A DNA stretch of 16,477 nucleotides, from the NCBI RefSeq assembly GCF_000227135.1, contig NC_018238.1, forward strand, positions 372,347 through 388,823, read 5' to 3'. The notes under the pieces are model-generated. The model had not been told where the DNA came from and did no database searches. It saw only the letters and a list, made by a program, of their open reading frames with translations. Origin of the DNA: Leishmania donovani. Its lineage: Eukaryota; Euglenozoa; Kinetoplastea; Trypanosomatida; Trypanosomatidae. This document shows positions 1-8,866 of this stretch, in pieces (the first letter of the stretch is position 1; every line of letters begins with the position of its first letter). The translations under genes were made by a program, and so were the position numbers.

Positions 1-49
1 GACTTAAACCCAAATCACCTATTTCCTTTGCAGGGACAGGAACGAGCGT

Positions 50-121
50 GTCCGTGTGGCTCAATGGAAGAGCATCTGACTACGGATCAGAGGGTTGCAG
101 GTTCGAATCCTGTCACGGATG
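50..121 (+). tRNA. tRNA-Arg, anticodon ACG
   Basis: The sequence folds into a full cloverleaf. The acceptor stem pairs 50-56 with 114-120, with a G-U closing pair. The D arm is 59-62/70-73 and the anticodon stem is 75-79/87-91. The 7-nt anticodon loop is CTACGGA, giving anticodon ACG at 82-84. A 5-nt variable loop follows, then a T arm 97-101/109-113 with loop TTCGAAT. The discriminator is G121 and no CCA is encoded, as expected for a eukaryotic nuclear tRNA. ACG reads CGT arginine codons, and the other CGN codons after inosine modification of A34. The internal B box (GGTTCGAATCC) is intact, so Pol III transcription from internal A and B boxes is expected. It lies 62 nt upstream of a 5S rRNA gene on the same strand; such tRNA-5S linkage is usual in trypanosomatids. 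Confidence 0.97.
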
Positions 122-122
122 A

Positions 123-127
123 TTTTT
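123..127 (+). terminator. Pol III T-run terminator of tRNA-Arg
   Basis: Five consecutive T residues begin two bases after the tRNA 3' end. This matches the simple oligo-T signal used by RNA polymerase III. Confidence 0.8.
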
Positions 128-183
128 CCGGGCCTGGCAAACACCGCGGGGCCCATCTCTCCTAACCATGGGGTGGCTGCTTT

Positions 184-301
184 GAGTACGACCACACTTG
201 AGTGAAAACACCATATCCCGTCCGATTTGTGAAGTTAAGCACTCACAGGCTCCGTTAGTACTGAGGTCAGTGATGACTCGGGAACCCTGAGTGCCGTACT
301 C
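184..301 (+). rRNA. 5S ribosomal RNA
   Basis: This is a complete 118-nt 5S rRNA, the small RNA of the large ribosomal subunit. The first seven bases (GAGTACG) and last seven (CGTACTC) are perfectly complementary and form helix I. The universally conserved loop motif GAAGTTAAGC is present at 231-240. The overall sequence agrees with what I recall of trypanosomatid 5S rRNA. It should be transcribed by Pol III from an internal control region using TFIIIA-type recognition. In trypanosomatids 5S genes are dispersed and linked to tRNAs, unlike the separate 5S arrays of many eukaryotes, and this arrangement fits. No truncation or internal damage is visible. Confidence 0.97.
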
Positions 302-302
302 C

Positions 303-309
303 TTTTTTT
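303..309 (+). terminator. Pol III T-run terminator of 5S rRNA
   Basis: Seven T residues begin two bases after the 5S 3' end, a strong Pol III terminator. Confidence 0.85.
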
Positions 310-1272
310 CATCCCCTGAGCTACCGTCCTGGCGATGAAAGGGATGTGACCGCACCTTTTCCTCAGCGGAGGGTGGGGAGCGGCCTGTGCCAAAGCTCTC
401 ATCGCGCAAACAGAACAATGCCATTTCCGCCAGTCGTTTTTGTCGCTTTGCTTTCGGGCTGGCCGCCTCTGAAGAACATTGCGCACATATACCCCCCCCC
501 CCCCTCTTCCGCCAGCGCTCCTTTTGTGTGATGCCTTCTGCTTCCCCCCCCCCGCTCCGCTTCTCACTGGGGAACTTGAATCCCCCTCTTACCAGCACGG
601 GAGGGCAACATGACAAGTGGCAGCCAAGGGCTCGTCCACTCTCGGCTGCGTTTGGTTTCCAGCAGATTTGGATGCCGGGAGCTGAGTCAGTTATCATTGC
701 GACACAATGGGTTTAATTTCTGGCGCCTGATCCAGATTTGCGAAGTGACGGAAACTGTGCCGCGCGGCTTTCTGGCGTGACATCTGTCGCCCCTCAACAT
801 GGTGTAACATGCAATCTGATGCTTTGCACTTGTTTTAGTACACAAATTTCTCTACAGTTAAGCGTAGTACAGGCGCTTATTATTAATCTTTTTGTTTGCT
901 TTCGCCTCCTTCAACTATAACCACGCGCTATCAAAGAAATTTCGGCCGGCACTTTAAGGCATCTCCAGTGGACTAGTCCCTGTACTATATACAAGGCTCT
1001 TCTTTTTTCCAGCGGAGGTCTGCATGCCCCCAAAAAGAACTTGGGAATGCCTTCTGATGCAAATCGGACAACTAACACTATCTGTCGAGAAACTACTGGC
1101 ATAGCAATGTTTCACTCACTCCCTTTCCAATGCCTCGCCGTTCCACATCCTTTTCCTTGTTCTGGTCAACAATTGCAGCACTTCAATTCCAACTTTGAGG
1201 TGTCATACTATTCTCTCAGGTTTAGCATCTCCTTTTTCTACACATATATATAAGTATATATATTTGCTGTAA
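310..1272. other. Non-coding spacer between Pol III genes and first protein gene
   Basis: No convincing gene is seen on either strand in about 960 nt. The short open frames here have no recognisable content and overlap each other. The spacer holds two C homopolymers (492-504 and 544-553) and becomes AT-rich after about 800, with a TA-rich patch near 1244-1263. Searching both strands for a second tRNA B box found none. In trypanosomatids Pol III genes often sit at the edges of polycistronic units, so this spacer could hold a dispersed Pol II start or termination zone. That is inference; no sequence motif shows it. The 3' part also contains the trans-splicing signals for the next gene. Confidence 0.6.
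1148..1219 (+). promoter_or_regulatory. Candidate spliced-leader acceptor for the PDZ/RS gene
   Basis: A pyrimidine-rich stretch (about 1148-1165 and again 1211-1217, TTCTCTC) is followed by AG at 1218-1219. This would give a 5' UTR of about 53 nt before the ATG at 1273. A competing tract and AG lie just inside the reading frame, with AG at 1289-1290. Confidence 0.4.
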
Positions 1273-2619
1273 ATGTCTTCTTTTTTGCAGCGCCTAAAAA
1301 GCGGTGCAATTGTGGTCGACAACACCGCGGCACCCGACAACGCTGGCGTAGTTGTTCGCCGACTAGAGAAGAAGGTCTTGTCCCAGCCCATAGAGCAGCT
1401 GGGGATCACCTTTGGAAGTGATGCAGAGGTGACAAGGGTTGCGCCTCACTCGCCAGCCGCCGCCGCTAACATCCCGGTTGGCTTTATGGTCTTTGACGTA
1501 AATGGTGATTTCGTAGAAAATGAGCAGCAATTCATTGAGGCTGCGCGCAAGAGCATTAACCTCACAATAAAGCTTCAGAATACATCTGGCATGTCAGAAC
1601 TTATCGCGCGAGTCTTAGAGGATGATGATCGGCGTGCAAGTGGTGCGATTTCAACCTCCGCTCTGGACTTCGATGAGCTGCTGCGCACAACACCGCGCTT
1701 CAATTTCCTTTCCGGTGACCACCCGCTTTTTCGCCGCTACAACAAGCGACTTTCTCAGCAGCGCCAAGCAGCGGCGCTGATTGCTCAAAGAACTGCAGAG
1801 GCAGAGCTTCAGCGGCAAGCGGAAATCAAGGAGCGCCTTAGAAAAGCTTTGGAGGAGGAAGCCGCTGTACAGAAGAAAAAAGAGCAGGAGAAAGCGGAGC
1901 TCCAGCGGATGAGAGCGGCGCAGGAGCCGGCGCGGTTCGTGCCCGAAGAGCCTTTTCTGAAAATTATCAAGGATGAGAGCTCTTTTGGTCAAGTGGAGCG
2001 GGAGCTCAAGAAACCCGAACCCGCTGCTGAACCGAAGGTAGAGAGCAAGGCAGAAGTTGCCACATCAGAGGATATCACGAATACTGCAACAGGGGCATCG
2101 ACGACGCTGTCAAACGATGTAGCTGCGACAATATCAGCAGAAGAGCTGCTGGTGCTTGTTGGTGTGCCTACCGAAACTATGGAAGCGACAACACCTGCCT
2201 TAGAGGACCTTGCCAAGGCTATTGCGCTGCCCCCATCAGGAAATACAACCACTTACGTGGCCCTCCCGGCCGAGGAGTACACGCTCTGTTCTGGTGAGCG
2301 GGTAGTTAGTATTATAAAGAAACGCTCTGGCCCGATTCCCGCACCACCGCCTGGAAAGCCACCTGTGATCAACAAAGCTGCCGCCAGCCGTCTCAATGAA
2401 CCGGCCAAAAGAGTAAAACCTGTTGAGAAAATGGTGCGCAATCGCACCCCTTCCAATGAACAGCCGTACAAGAGTCGGCACCGCTCGCGATCACCGCGCT
2501 CGCGACGGAGGAGCGAGAGGGACCACTCGTCGAAAGAGCGTTCACGACGCCATCGGCGTGATGAGCCGTCCACACATCGGCATCACAAAAACTCGCGCGA
2601 CTCAAAGCATCGGCGCTAG
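1273..2619 (+). CDS. PDZ-like, coiled-coil and RS-rich protein (hypothetical, conserved-type)
   Basis: A 448-aa protein of unknown function. Residues about 30-102 look like a PDZ domain: a loop QLGITF at 42-47 in the place of the GLGF carboxylate-binding loop, then a SPAAAANIPVG-like segment and FDVNGD at 74-79, matching the usual SPA..AGL..GD.I..VNG pattern. Residues about 157-216 are rich in Q, E, R, K and A and should form a coiled coil. A Thr/Ala/Glu-rich linker follows, with a Pro-rich patch at 354-364. The last 50 residues (399-448) are an Arg/Ser/His-rich tail with SRSPRSRRR-type dipeptides, typical of RS domains in splicing or mRNA-processing proteins. No RRM is visible. An RNA-processing scaffold in the nucleus is an inference. 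The start is the first ATG after an upstream stop and it preserves the whole PDZ-like region. The coding GC content is lower than in downstream genes. Confidence 0.85.
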   Translation: MSSFLQRLKSGAIVVDNTAAPDNAGVVVRRLEKKVLSQPIEQLGITFGSDAEVTRVAPHSPAAAANIPVGFMVFDVNGDFVENEQQFIEAARKSINLTIKLQNTSGMSELIARVLEDDDRRASGAISTSALDFDELLRTTPRFNFLSGDHPLFRRYNKRLSQQRQAAALIAQRTAEAELQRQAEIKERLRKALEEEAAVQKKKEQEKAELQRMRAAQEPARFVPEEPFLKIIKDESSFGQVERELKKPEPAAEPKVESKAEVATSEDITNTATGASTTLSNDVAATISAEELLVLVGVPTETMEATTPALEDLAKAIALPPSGNTTTYVALPAEEYTLCSGERVVSIIKKRSGPIPAPPPGKPPVINKAAASRLNEPAKRVKPVEKMVRNRTPSNEQPYKSRHRSRSPRSRRRSERDHSSKERSRRHRRDEPSTHRHHKNSRDSKHRR

Positions 2620-2989
2620 GATTCCTTCTCTTGGGGGCTCTTGGTGGTCTGCAGTTTAGAGACATGGATTTGTCGAGCAGTGCGCTGTGCAGAGGGATGG
2701 CCTCTCCAGAATCTCTTTTGCTTTTGGTACGAAAAGTGTGGGACGCTTCGTTAGCTAGTTTTCCTGTATTGTGGAAACGCGCTTTAGCGCGCCGGATATT
2801 TGTGGCCTGTGGCACAACTACCACTATATATACCTATGTCTTGTCGATATCAGTCAATAGGCAGTGTGAAGGGAATAACCGAGCAGGGTTGAATGCTCTC
2901 TTCTGAACGGTGGTGCACTTCTCATAGTTCTTATCCACTTTTTTTTTACGTGCGGGGTAGGTGTTGTCTGTACGTTTTGATTCACGTTG

Positions 2990-2991
<2 letters not shown>

Positions 2992-3023
<32 letters not shown>
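2992..3023. repeat. (AT)n microsatellite
   Basis: About 16 uninterrupted AT/TA units in the 3' flank of the PDZ/RS gene. Such tracts vary in length between strains. Confidence 0.95.
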
Positions 3024-3027
<4 letters not shown>

Positions 3028-3681
3028 TCTTTCTATTATCGGCGCTGCAGCTCCTTGCTTTCTTAAAGCACGATTAAACGAGTAACGATTAAATGTAGTC
3101 TGTGGTGCGGTGTCTCATCTGCGGAAACTGCTCTTTTCTCCTGGTTTGCGAAAAGCACCTTATTGGCCTCTCTGGGAGTTATCCGCCGATCACAAAGAAG
3201 GAAAACGGACTTTCTTTTGGAGCACCTCTAGCCCTCAGGGTTTCGCTAACTGCACCCACTAATTTGCAGTGGCCTTGCTCGGGCCTCTGATGACTTTCCC
3301 TGCCCTGCTCCGTAGTGAGTCATGTCCTTTAGGGCTGGAAGTATCGCATATGTGCTTCAAAGTTCACACGCCTCCCAAAGAAAACAACCAAAAAGGAACC
3401 TGTCTTATGTGTGCACTCTTTCGCTCTGTACATGCTTCACTTGGTACTTTACTTGTCTGTCCTTTATCACCTCCTTTTGTCAAACCTTTCTCTCGACGAG
3501 TGCAAATACGACAATTATTGAAGCAGAGGTACACGGTAATAAAGCCTCAAAATCTGCCTCTGTGATTCCCTCACTTACTGTCACACACAACTTTTGTGCA
3601 TATATACGACAAGCAAACACACAAATAAACAGAGCTTGCTCTTTGCATATCTCGGGGACTCCAAGCGCTGAGGGTGTGCAG

Positions 3682-3730
3682 TTTTCTTTTTTTTTCCTTC
3701 AGCTTGTGCATTAGTTTCTTTTCTTTCTAG
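3682..3730 (+). promoter_or_regulatory. Polypyrimidine tracts and spliced-leader acceptor sites for the 1452-aa gene
   Basis: A nearly pure pyrimidine tract (3682-3700) is followed by AG at 3701-3702. A second tract (3715-3728) is followed by AG at 3729-3730. Either would serve as a trans-splicing acceptor and give a 5' UTR of about 124-152 nt. Several alternative AGs exist, so heterogeneous 5' ends are likely. Confidence 0.6.
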
Positions 3731-3853
3731 CTTCACTAGTTTTCCCCCTTTTTGAGGTTTCACATGAGAGACTTTTTTTTTTGGAAGTCATGGTATATTT
3801 TCCTTCACCATTAGGTCTCTTCGTTCCCCTTTGCACTAGCACTTTCATGTGAA

Positions 3854-6800
3854 ATGGCACATCACACTGATAAGTCGCGTCAACACTACGCCAAGATAAG
3901 CGCTCTTGCTCTTGATAACTCAAGTCAATATGAGGAGCAGTGGGCGAGAATGCAATCAGTTGACCTCAATTACTTGCGACAGAAGTCAAACGAATGTATT
4001 GAGAATCGGCATGCACCATCTAGCTTGTACCCCACCTACGCGTGCCGCCAGGCTACCATGGCCGTTCCTCAAGAAAGTTACTTTACGCGTTTTGTGCCGA
4101 ACGGATCGTCGCCTGCACGAAGAAGCGAACTCGCCAGCCGAATCGTCGCGCAGAGAAACTACTTCTCCCACTGCAGGAAGCCCCTGGAGTGTGGCGGGGC
4201 ACTTTCTCTACAGCAACTTTCCAAGTCCCCTTCGGCCGCGTCATCACAGAAGGGAGGCAGTGCTTCCGTGTTTTTCGATGAAGAGCGTTTCGATGAGATC
4301 CATGTAGTCTTCATCAACGGTGAGCCACATCGAGTAAGCGGGGGTCACCAGAGCGAACGTACACTCTACGGGTTAGACTCTCCAACCGCTGCCATTCGAG
4401 ATGCAGCGGCAGCCGCTGCTGCAAACCAAGCCGAAAAATCGAATGCCGTATCTTCCTCAGGAGGACTACAAAAAAGACCGCATGGATCCCAGCAGCAGAG
4501 TTCTACCACCAGTCATGTTGCAGAACCCAAGAGGCAAATAGCTGGTTGTAATGGCACATGTAAAAAACAGCACGGAAAAGGTAGTACTTCCCCTGACATG
4601 TACCGCGACTACCTTTCTCCATCTGGAAGGCTCTACCGCGTTTTCCGTCTCCAAAAGCGGCACCTTCCACCCATCGGGGTGAGTGAGAAAGCCAAGGACT
4701 TCTCATTCCATGCGAAAGGTGCGAAAGAGGCATCACGAACCAAAAAGCCAAGGAATCGCGAGCCAGCTGAATGTGACCGTGACATCGACGGCAGGCTCGT
4801 GCTGAGGGAAGAGCGAGTAGCAGCAGACCACCGCAGCGGCGGGAGGAAGCTGGTAAAAGATGACAAGGCAGTGCTACCTGTGTGGAAAAGGCGCATAGCA
4901 AAGCCGCACAAGTCTCACGAAGCTTCAAAAAATGTGCGAGGCAAACGCAATGGACGGCGGCAGCTCGATGCTGCCTCTCATCAGAACAGCTGCGCCACAA
5001 AGCATAAATGCAGACGCTGCCAACGTACTTTGAGCTCAACATCTCCGAGAAATGCGTCATCTGAGTCGTCCTCGTCGTGGTTGCTTTCTCCCTCAGCGAG
5101 CCCATCTGAAGATATCGCGGACACGCGCACAGGCGATCGTGATTGTGATGGTGCTTCATGCAGGGAGCGCTGCCAGCGTTCCCAAGACCATCATGGTGCA
5201 TCCCAGAACAACAGAGCAGATCGCCGGCTTCCACCAGTCGGAGGGGACCAGTGGCACCGTCCAGCGGCCCCTCCGCCTTCGCATCCCCCCCGTCGCCCGC
5301 GTGATGCGCATAGGCGCAGAAGTCAACACCGCGAAGGCGGGAGACACGTCACGAAACGAAGAGGAAGTCGTAGCGACGTTCTTTCCGACTCGAGTGAACT
5401 ATCGTCATCGCTTTCTGACTCTGCCGTTTGTGTGTGGTCCTCTTTGTCTAGTAGCATCGATAGGGCAAGTGACATGTCCGACTGTGTGGTGATGGATAAG
5501 CCGCAGCGGAGCCCATCGGAGGAGCACTGGCAGCAGAGGGGCACTGCACGGCGCAGACGCGCGGGAAGTGCATCACCGCTCATTTCGGAGGGCGATGACA
5601 AGGATCAAGAGCTGTTTGAATGCTCAAACAGCTGCTTGAGTGACAGAGACCCGGAGTGGGAGGATGCGGACTCTACTTCATCTCCCTCCTCGTCCACGTC
5701 GCCGTCATCTTCGGAGCTGAGTTCACCTTCAACGTGGAGGGCTGAGGTGCGGAGGCCGCGAGGCCGCGACGGTCGCCGACGTCATCGCCGCAGCGCTCAC
5801 TCACCTCCATCTCCGTCGCACAAAGGGGGAAGGCCGGGCGCGAGGGGTTCTGCCTCAAATCGTCATCGAAGGCGCGATGGGTGCAAGGCGCGGAACACGA
5901 GGAGGCCCGTCTGTTCACCATCCTCGCCGAGCTTGTCAAGTGATGATTCTGATTCAGACAGGAGCCCCGGCAAACCCCGGGCGCGCTCCAGAGCTGCCCA
6001 CGCGACACAGAGCCGGCTCCACTCACGTACTCTGCCGCCCATCGTCCACGCAGTTGTCCCAGCTCACCCGCCAAGGGTGCTGCCACCTTTGATGGAGGAG
6101 GTGTTGCCAAATACCCGCTATGCTACGTCTGCGGCAACGCCGCTGGCACAGAGACCACAGATGGCCCAGGCGACTGACGCCATCCACCGCTGCGCGAGCC
6201 CGGCCGTCCCGCCACCACGCACAGAGCAGGGCACGACCGACAAAGGAGTAGGCCAGTCCCACGGCACGGTTGACCCGACGCGGCGCGCGTACCAGAAGAT
6301 GCCCACATCTCCGCTGCAGGTGAACCGTTTCTGTGACTTGGTGACCCCGTCTGTCGCGTCATCTGGCCCCGTCTGCACGTCGTCACAGGCTGACGACAGC
6401 AACAAGGGGGGCGCGTCTCCACAGCAGCAGTCTCACAAGACGGGGGAGCCGACACCATCACCGGCAACGGAGCCGCTGGACTTGGACTACATTACAGAGC
6501 ACGTGCTAAGGGTCATTCAGAACCGTTTGGCCGGCAAAGACAACGCGCGCGAGGACGCCGCTGCGACAGCGTTGCGCAAGCGTGAGGCAGTGGGGCGCGA
6601 GCGTGCTGGTCAGGAGGAGGTAAGAGAGGCCGCGAAGCGGGCAGCTGAGCAAGTGCGGCTGCGTGATCTTCTCCGAGAGGCCCAGCAAGAGGCACGTCAG
6701 GCGCGAGAGGAACAGCTATCCTTGACCAGTCTAACGGACTTTCTGCGGCTTGCGCTCGCACAGGTCACCCGTCTCATGGAACATGGCGACGGCGCCGGCG

Positions 6801-8212
6801 ATGACACGGTGCGGCTTGGTCTAACGCACGAGTCCACACATAAAGGTGGCAACCCATCAACGGCGGTTGGGACGCTGAACTCGAACACACTAGTTTACGG
6901 TGCTGCTGGGAACCATGCAATGACGCCGCCGGGTGCAGGCGCTAGTGCTGCTACTGGAAGTAACGCCGGAGATACAGGCGTAGCTGTTGAGAGCGCCCAC
7001 CCATCTTCTTTGCCCGATTCGGCCCTGGATGCGGCGACGCTGCAGCGGCTGATTACAGAGCTGCGCCGACGACGTCACAGCCGCCAACTCGAGCTACGCC
7101 TCCAGCGGCAGAGGGCTGAGGAGGCGGAGGAAAAGCGGCTGAGGGAGGAGGCGGAGGCCAAGGCGTTGGAGGCAGCTCAGCAACAGCACAAGCAAGAGCT
7201 CGACGAGCTTGTCGCCAATGAGCATCAGGCCCGTGCCAGCTTGCGCAGAGCTGAGGAAGAGGCGTTGGACGAGGTGCTTTTCAGTGCTGCGTCGGCTCTG
7301 GAGGAGGCCATCGGTAGGATGATGGCGGCCCAGCTCAGCGCCCGCATGCTACTGTGCGAGGATGAGTTCAACAAGCGCGCGGAGATTGTCGCCACCGAAG
7401 AGGAGGAGGCAGCCGACTTCTGGCATTTTGCCGCGGATCTTTGGCAGGCCGCCGAAGACGCGGAGGCGGAAAGGCTGCAGGCGGAGGCTGGGCGCATGGT
7501 GGCGGAAGCCGTGACCGCGAAGATTTGCAAGGGTCGCGAGGAGTTAGGCCAGCGCAGCAGCGGCACTCAGTCCACCGCTGGCGTAGAGAAGATTGTGCTG
7601 TCGAACCTCATTCCTGGCCAGCTGATCGGCATCGAGGGAGGCAAGTCCATCGAAAACGGCGGCAAGATCCGCCTTATCGGCGATCCGTGCGTCGAAGCCG
7701 TCGAGGCGCATGCGCGGGAGCGCCGCCGCCTCGATCGCCTGCGCCAGCAGCGACTTGTCTCCGCTTTGCCATCGCGCCCTGAGACGAACAAAGCCAACGA
7801 CGCGGGTGGCAGCCGTCTTTCCAGCCGTCAGCCCTCGACGGTGCGCATGGGGTTCACCGGAGGTGCCGTCAGCGCGCTGAAGCCTTACAGTCGAGCATCG
7901 TCGCACAATTTTCCAGTGTTGTCGCCGGCCCGGCTTTCATCGGACGGGAGCACTCGAGTTGACGAGCGGTCGCCAAGCCGGAGCCGCCTGCCTAGTCAGT
8001 CGACCTTTGTGTTGGACGGCGATGCCGACTTGCAAGTCTACGGACGCCAAGTTGGAATCCTGTCAAAGATGCGCGGCCGCGCCTCCCTGCCCGCTTCCGC
8101 GCGAGGCACCCCCGTGAAGGGCGGCGCTGACATTGCCGCCAGGCCATACAATAAGCGGCTTGACGAGGGGCTGCTATTGATGGACATGTACGCTTCGCAG
8201 GTCGAGCACTAG
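3854..8212 (+). CDS. Large Ser/Arg-rich, coiled-coil protein of unknown function
   Basis: A 1452-aa protein that I do not recognise. The N-terminal 300 residues are the least biased part. They include a QYEEQWARMQ segment near 25-34, an acidic/hydrophobic segment (about 141-160, with FDEIHVVFINGEPHR), an alanine run (184-190) and a YRDYLSPSGRLYRVFRLQKR segment near 250-269. Residues about 300-720 are low-complexity, dominated by Arg, His and Ser, with Ser runs at 403-408, 515-519 and 605-624. This part is probably disordered and a likely phosphorylation target. Residues about 873-960 and 1058-1225 are Glu/Arg/Ala/Gln-rich and strongly helical, predicted coiled coils. The last 230 residues contain a short Gly/Ile-rich element (EKIVLSNLIPGQLIGIEGG, 1245-1263), then a Ser-rich tail. 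No signal peptide, membrane span or enzyme motif is seen. A cytoskeletal or flagellar scaffold is plausible but unproven. Codons become more GC-rich from the 5' to the 3' end. The start is the first ATG downstream of the splice signals. Confidence 0.88.
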   Translation: MAHHTDKSRQHYAKISALALDNSSQYEEQWARMQSVDLNYLRQKSNECIENRHAPSSLYPTYACRQATMAVPQESYFTRFVPNGSSPARRSELASRIVAQRNYFSHCRKPLECGGALSLQQLSKSPSAASSQKGGSASVFFDEERFDEIHVVFINGEPHRVSGGHQSERTLYGLDSPTAAIRDAAAAAAANQAEKSNAVSSSGGLQKRPHGSQQQSSTTSHVAEPKRQIAGCNGTCKKQHGKGSTSPDMYRDYLSPSGRLYRVFRLQKRHLPPIGVSEKAKDFSFHAKGAKEASRTKKPRNREPAECDRDIDGRLVLREERVAADHRSGGRKLVKDDKAVLPVWKRRIAKPHKSHEASKNVRGKRNGRRQLDAASHQNSCATKHKCRRCQRTLSSTSPRNASSESSSSWLLSPSASPSEDIADTRTGDRDCDGASCRERCQRSQDHHGASQNNRADRRLPPVGGDQWHRPAAPPPSHPPRRPRDAHRRRSQHREGGRHVTKRRGSRSDVLSDSSELSSSLSDSAVCVWSSLSSSIDRASDMSDCVVMDKPQRSPSEEHWQQRGTARRRRAGSASPLISEGDDKDQELFECSNSCLSDRDPEWEDADSTSSPSSSTSPSSSELSSPSTWRAEVRRPRGRDGRRRHRRSAHSPPSPSHKGGRPGARGSASNRHRRRDGCKARNTRRPVCSPSSPSLSSDDSDSDRSPGKPRARSRAAHATQSRLHSRTLPPIVHAVVPAHPPRVLPPLMEEVLPNTRYATSAATPLAQRPQMAQATDAIHRCASPAVPPPRTEQGTTDKGVGQSHGTVDPTRRAYQKMPTSPLQVNRFCDLVTPSVASSGPVCTSSQADDSNKGGASPQQQSHKTGEPTPSPATEPLDLDYITEHVLRVIQNRLAGKDNAREDAAATALRKREAVGRERAGQEEVREAAKRAAEQVRLRDLLREAQQEARQAREEQLSLTSLTDFLRLALAQVTRLMEHGDGAGDDTVRLGLTHESTHKGGNPSTAVGTLNSNTLVYGAAGNHAMTPPGAGASAATGSNAGDTGVAVESAHPSSLPDSALDAATLQRLITELRRRRHSRQLELRLQRQRAEEAEEKRLREEAEAKALEAAQQQHKQELDELVANEHQARASLRRAEEEALDEVLFSAASALEEAIGRMMAAQLSARMLLCEDEFNKRAEIVATEEEEAADFWHFAADLWQAAEDAEAERLQAEAGRMVAEAVTAKICKGREELGQRSSGTQSTAGVEKIVLSNLIPGQLIGIEGGKSIENGGKIRLIGDPCVEAVEAHARERRRLDRLRQQRLVSALPSRPETNKANDAGGSRLSSRQPSTVRMGFTGGAVSALKPYSRASSHNFPVLSPARLSSDGSTRVDERSPSRSRLPSQSTFVLDGDADLQVYGRQVGILSKMRGRASLPASARGTPVKGGADIAARPYNKRLDEGLLLMDMYASQVEH

Positions 8213-8538
8213 ACGACGCAAAACTGCGCGTGCACCGTCAGCCCCCCCCCCCGAAACGCACTGCCGTTCTTGCGACTCCCTCATTCTTTCAAGTTTTCGC
8301 AACATGCATGGATTGGGCAGTCGGCCTGCTCTCCCTTCCACCATGCTTCCTTTTTCACCGGATGTATAGTCGCGTACTGGGCAATGTGGCTCTGTTGCTG
8401 TTCTGTTTTTCTTTATTCTGTTGCCCTCACCCCCCCCCCCTAATGACGAGGGGACAACGCCCCGCAGGGCGTGGCGTCTCAGGGTGCAGCGCAGCAGCCC
8501 CACCTACCCCTGCCAGTGCTCAACCGCTTCTCGTGGCG

Positions 8539-8767
8539 GCAGGGCGTGAGGTCCTGGACGGCGTTGCGTGGGGGAGGGGCGACCTGCCAGGGCGAACACG
8601 CTTCTGCGATCGATATGGTGGGCAGAGTGTCGGCGTGACTCGAGCGTCTCCCACCCCCGGCCCTCACACTGTCTACTGGCGTGGGGGTGCCTGAGTGCCA
8701 CCCGCGAGGAGGATGCACGACGTGGCGACCTGCCTGATGGGGGAGCGGCTGTGAGGCGACATGCGAG
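8539..8767 (+). repeat. 229-bp direct repeat, copy 1 (left of gap)
   Basis: This 229-nt segment recurs without a mismatch at 8867-9095, an offset of 328. It ends exactly at the first N of the gap. Confidence 0.97.
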
Positions 8768-8866
8768 NNNNNNNNNNNNNNNNNNNNNNNNNNNNNNNNN
8801 NNNNNNNNNNNNNNNNNNNNNNNNNNNNNNNNNNNNNNNNNNNNNNNNNNNNNNNNNNNNNNNNNN
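8768..8866. other. Assembly gap (99 N)
   Basis: A run of 99 N bases inside the SIDER-like element. The two sides are copies of one 229-bp sequence, so the N length is probably nominal. Confidence 0.99.

Larger units (their letters stand above)
2620..3853 (+). other. Intergenic region: 3' UTR, polyadenylation zone and 5' UTR
   Basis: About 1.2 kb without a believable gene. It is AT-rich relative to the right half of the window. It contains an (AT)n microsatellite (2992-3023) and several T-rich tracts, the strongest just before the next gene. In trypanosomatids such DNA carries the 3' UTR of the upstream mRNA and the trans-splicing and polyadenylation signals between genes. Short open frames around 3102-3714 overlap one another and show no protein-like composition. 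Confidence 0.7.

Noticed and set aside
113..697. 194-codon open frame on the minus strand
   Set aside because: It covers the 5S rRNA gene antisense and has no protein-like content.
310..1270. A second tRNA after the 5S gene
   Set aside because: No B-box (GGTTCGAATCC-like) sequence is present on either strand in this stretch.
4503..5234. 243-codon minus-strand frame inside the 1452-aa gene
   Set aside because: It is a shadow of the plus-strand gene, whose frame, start and upstream splice signals are coherent.
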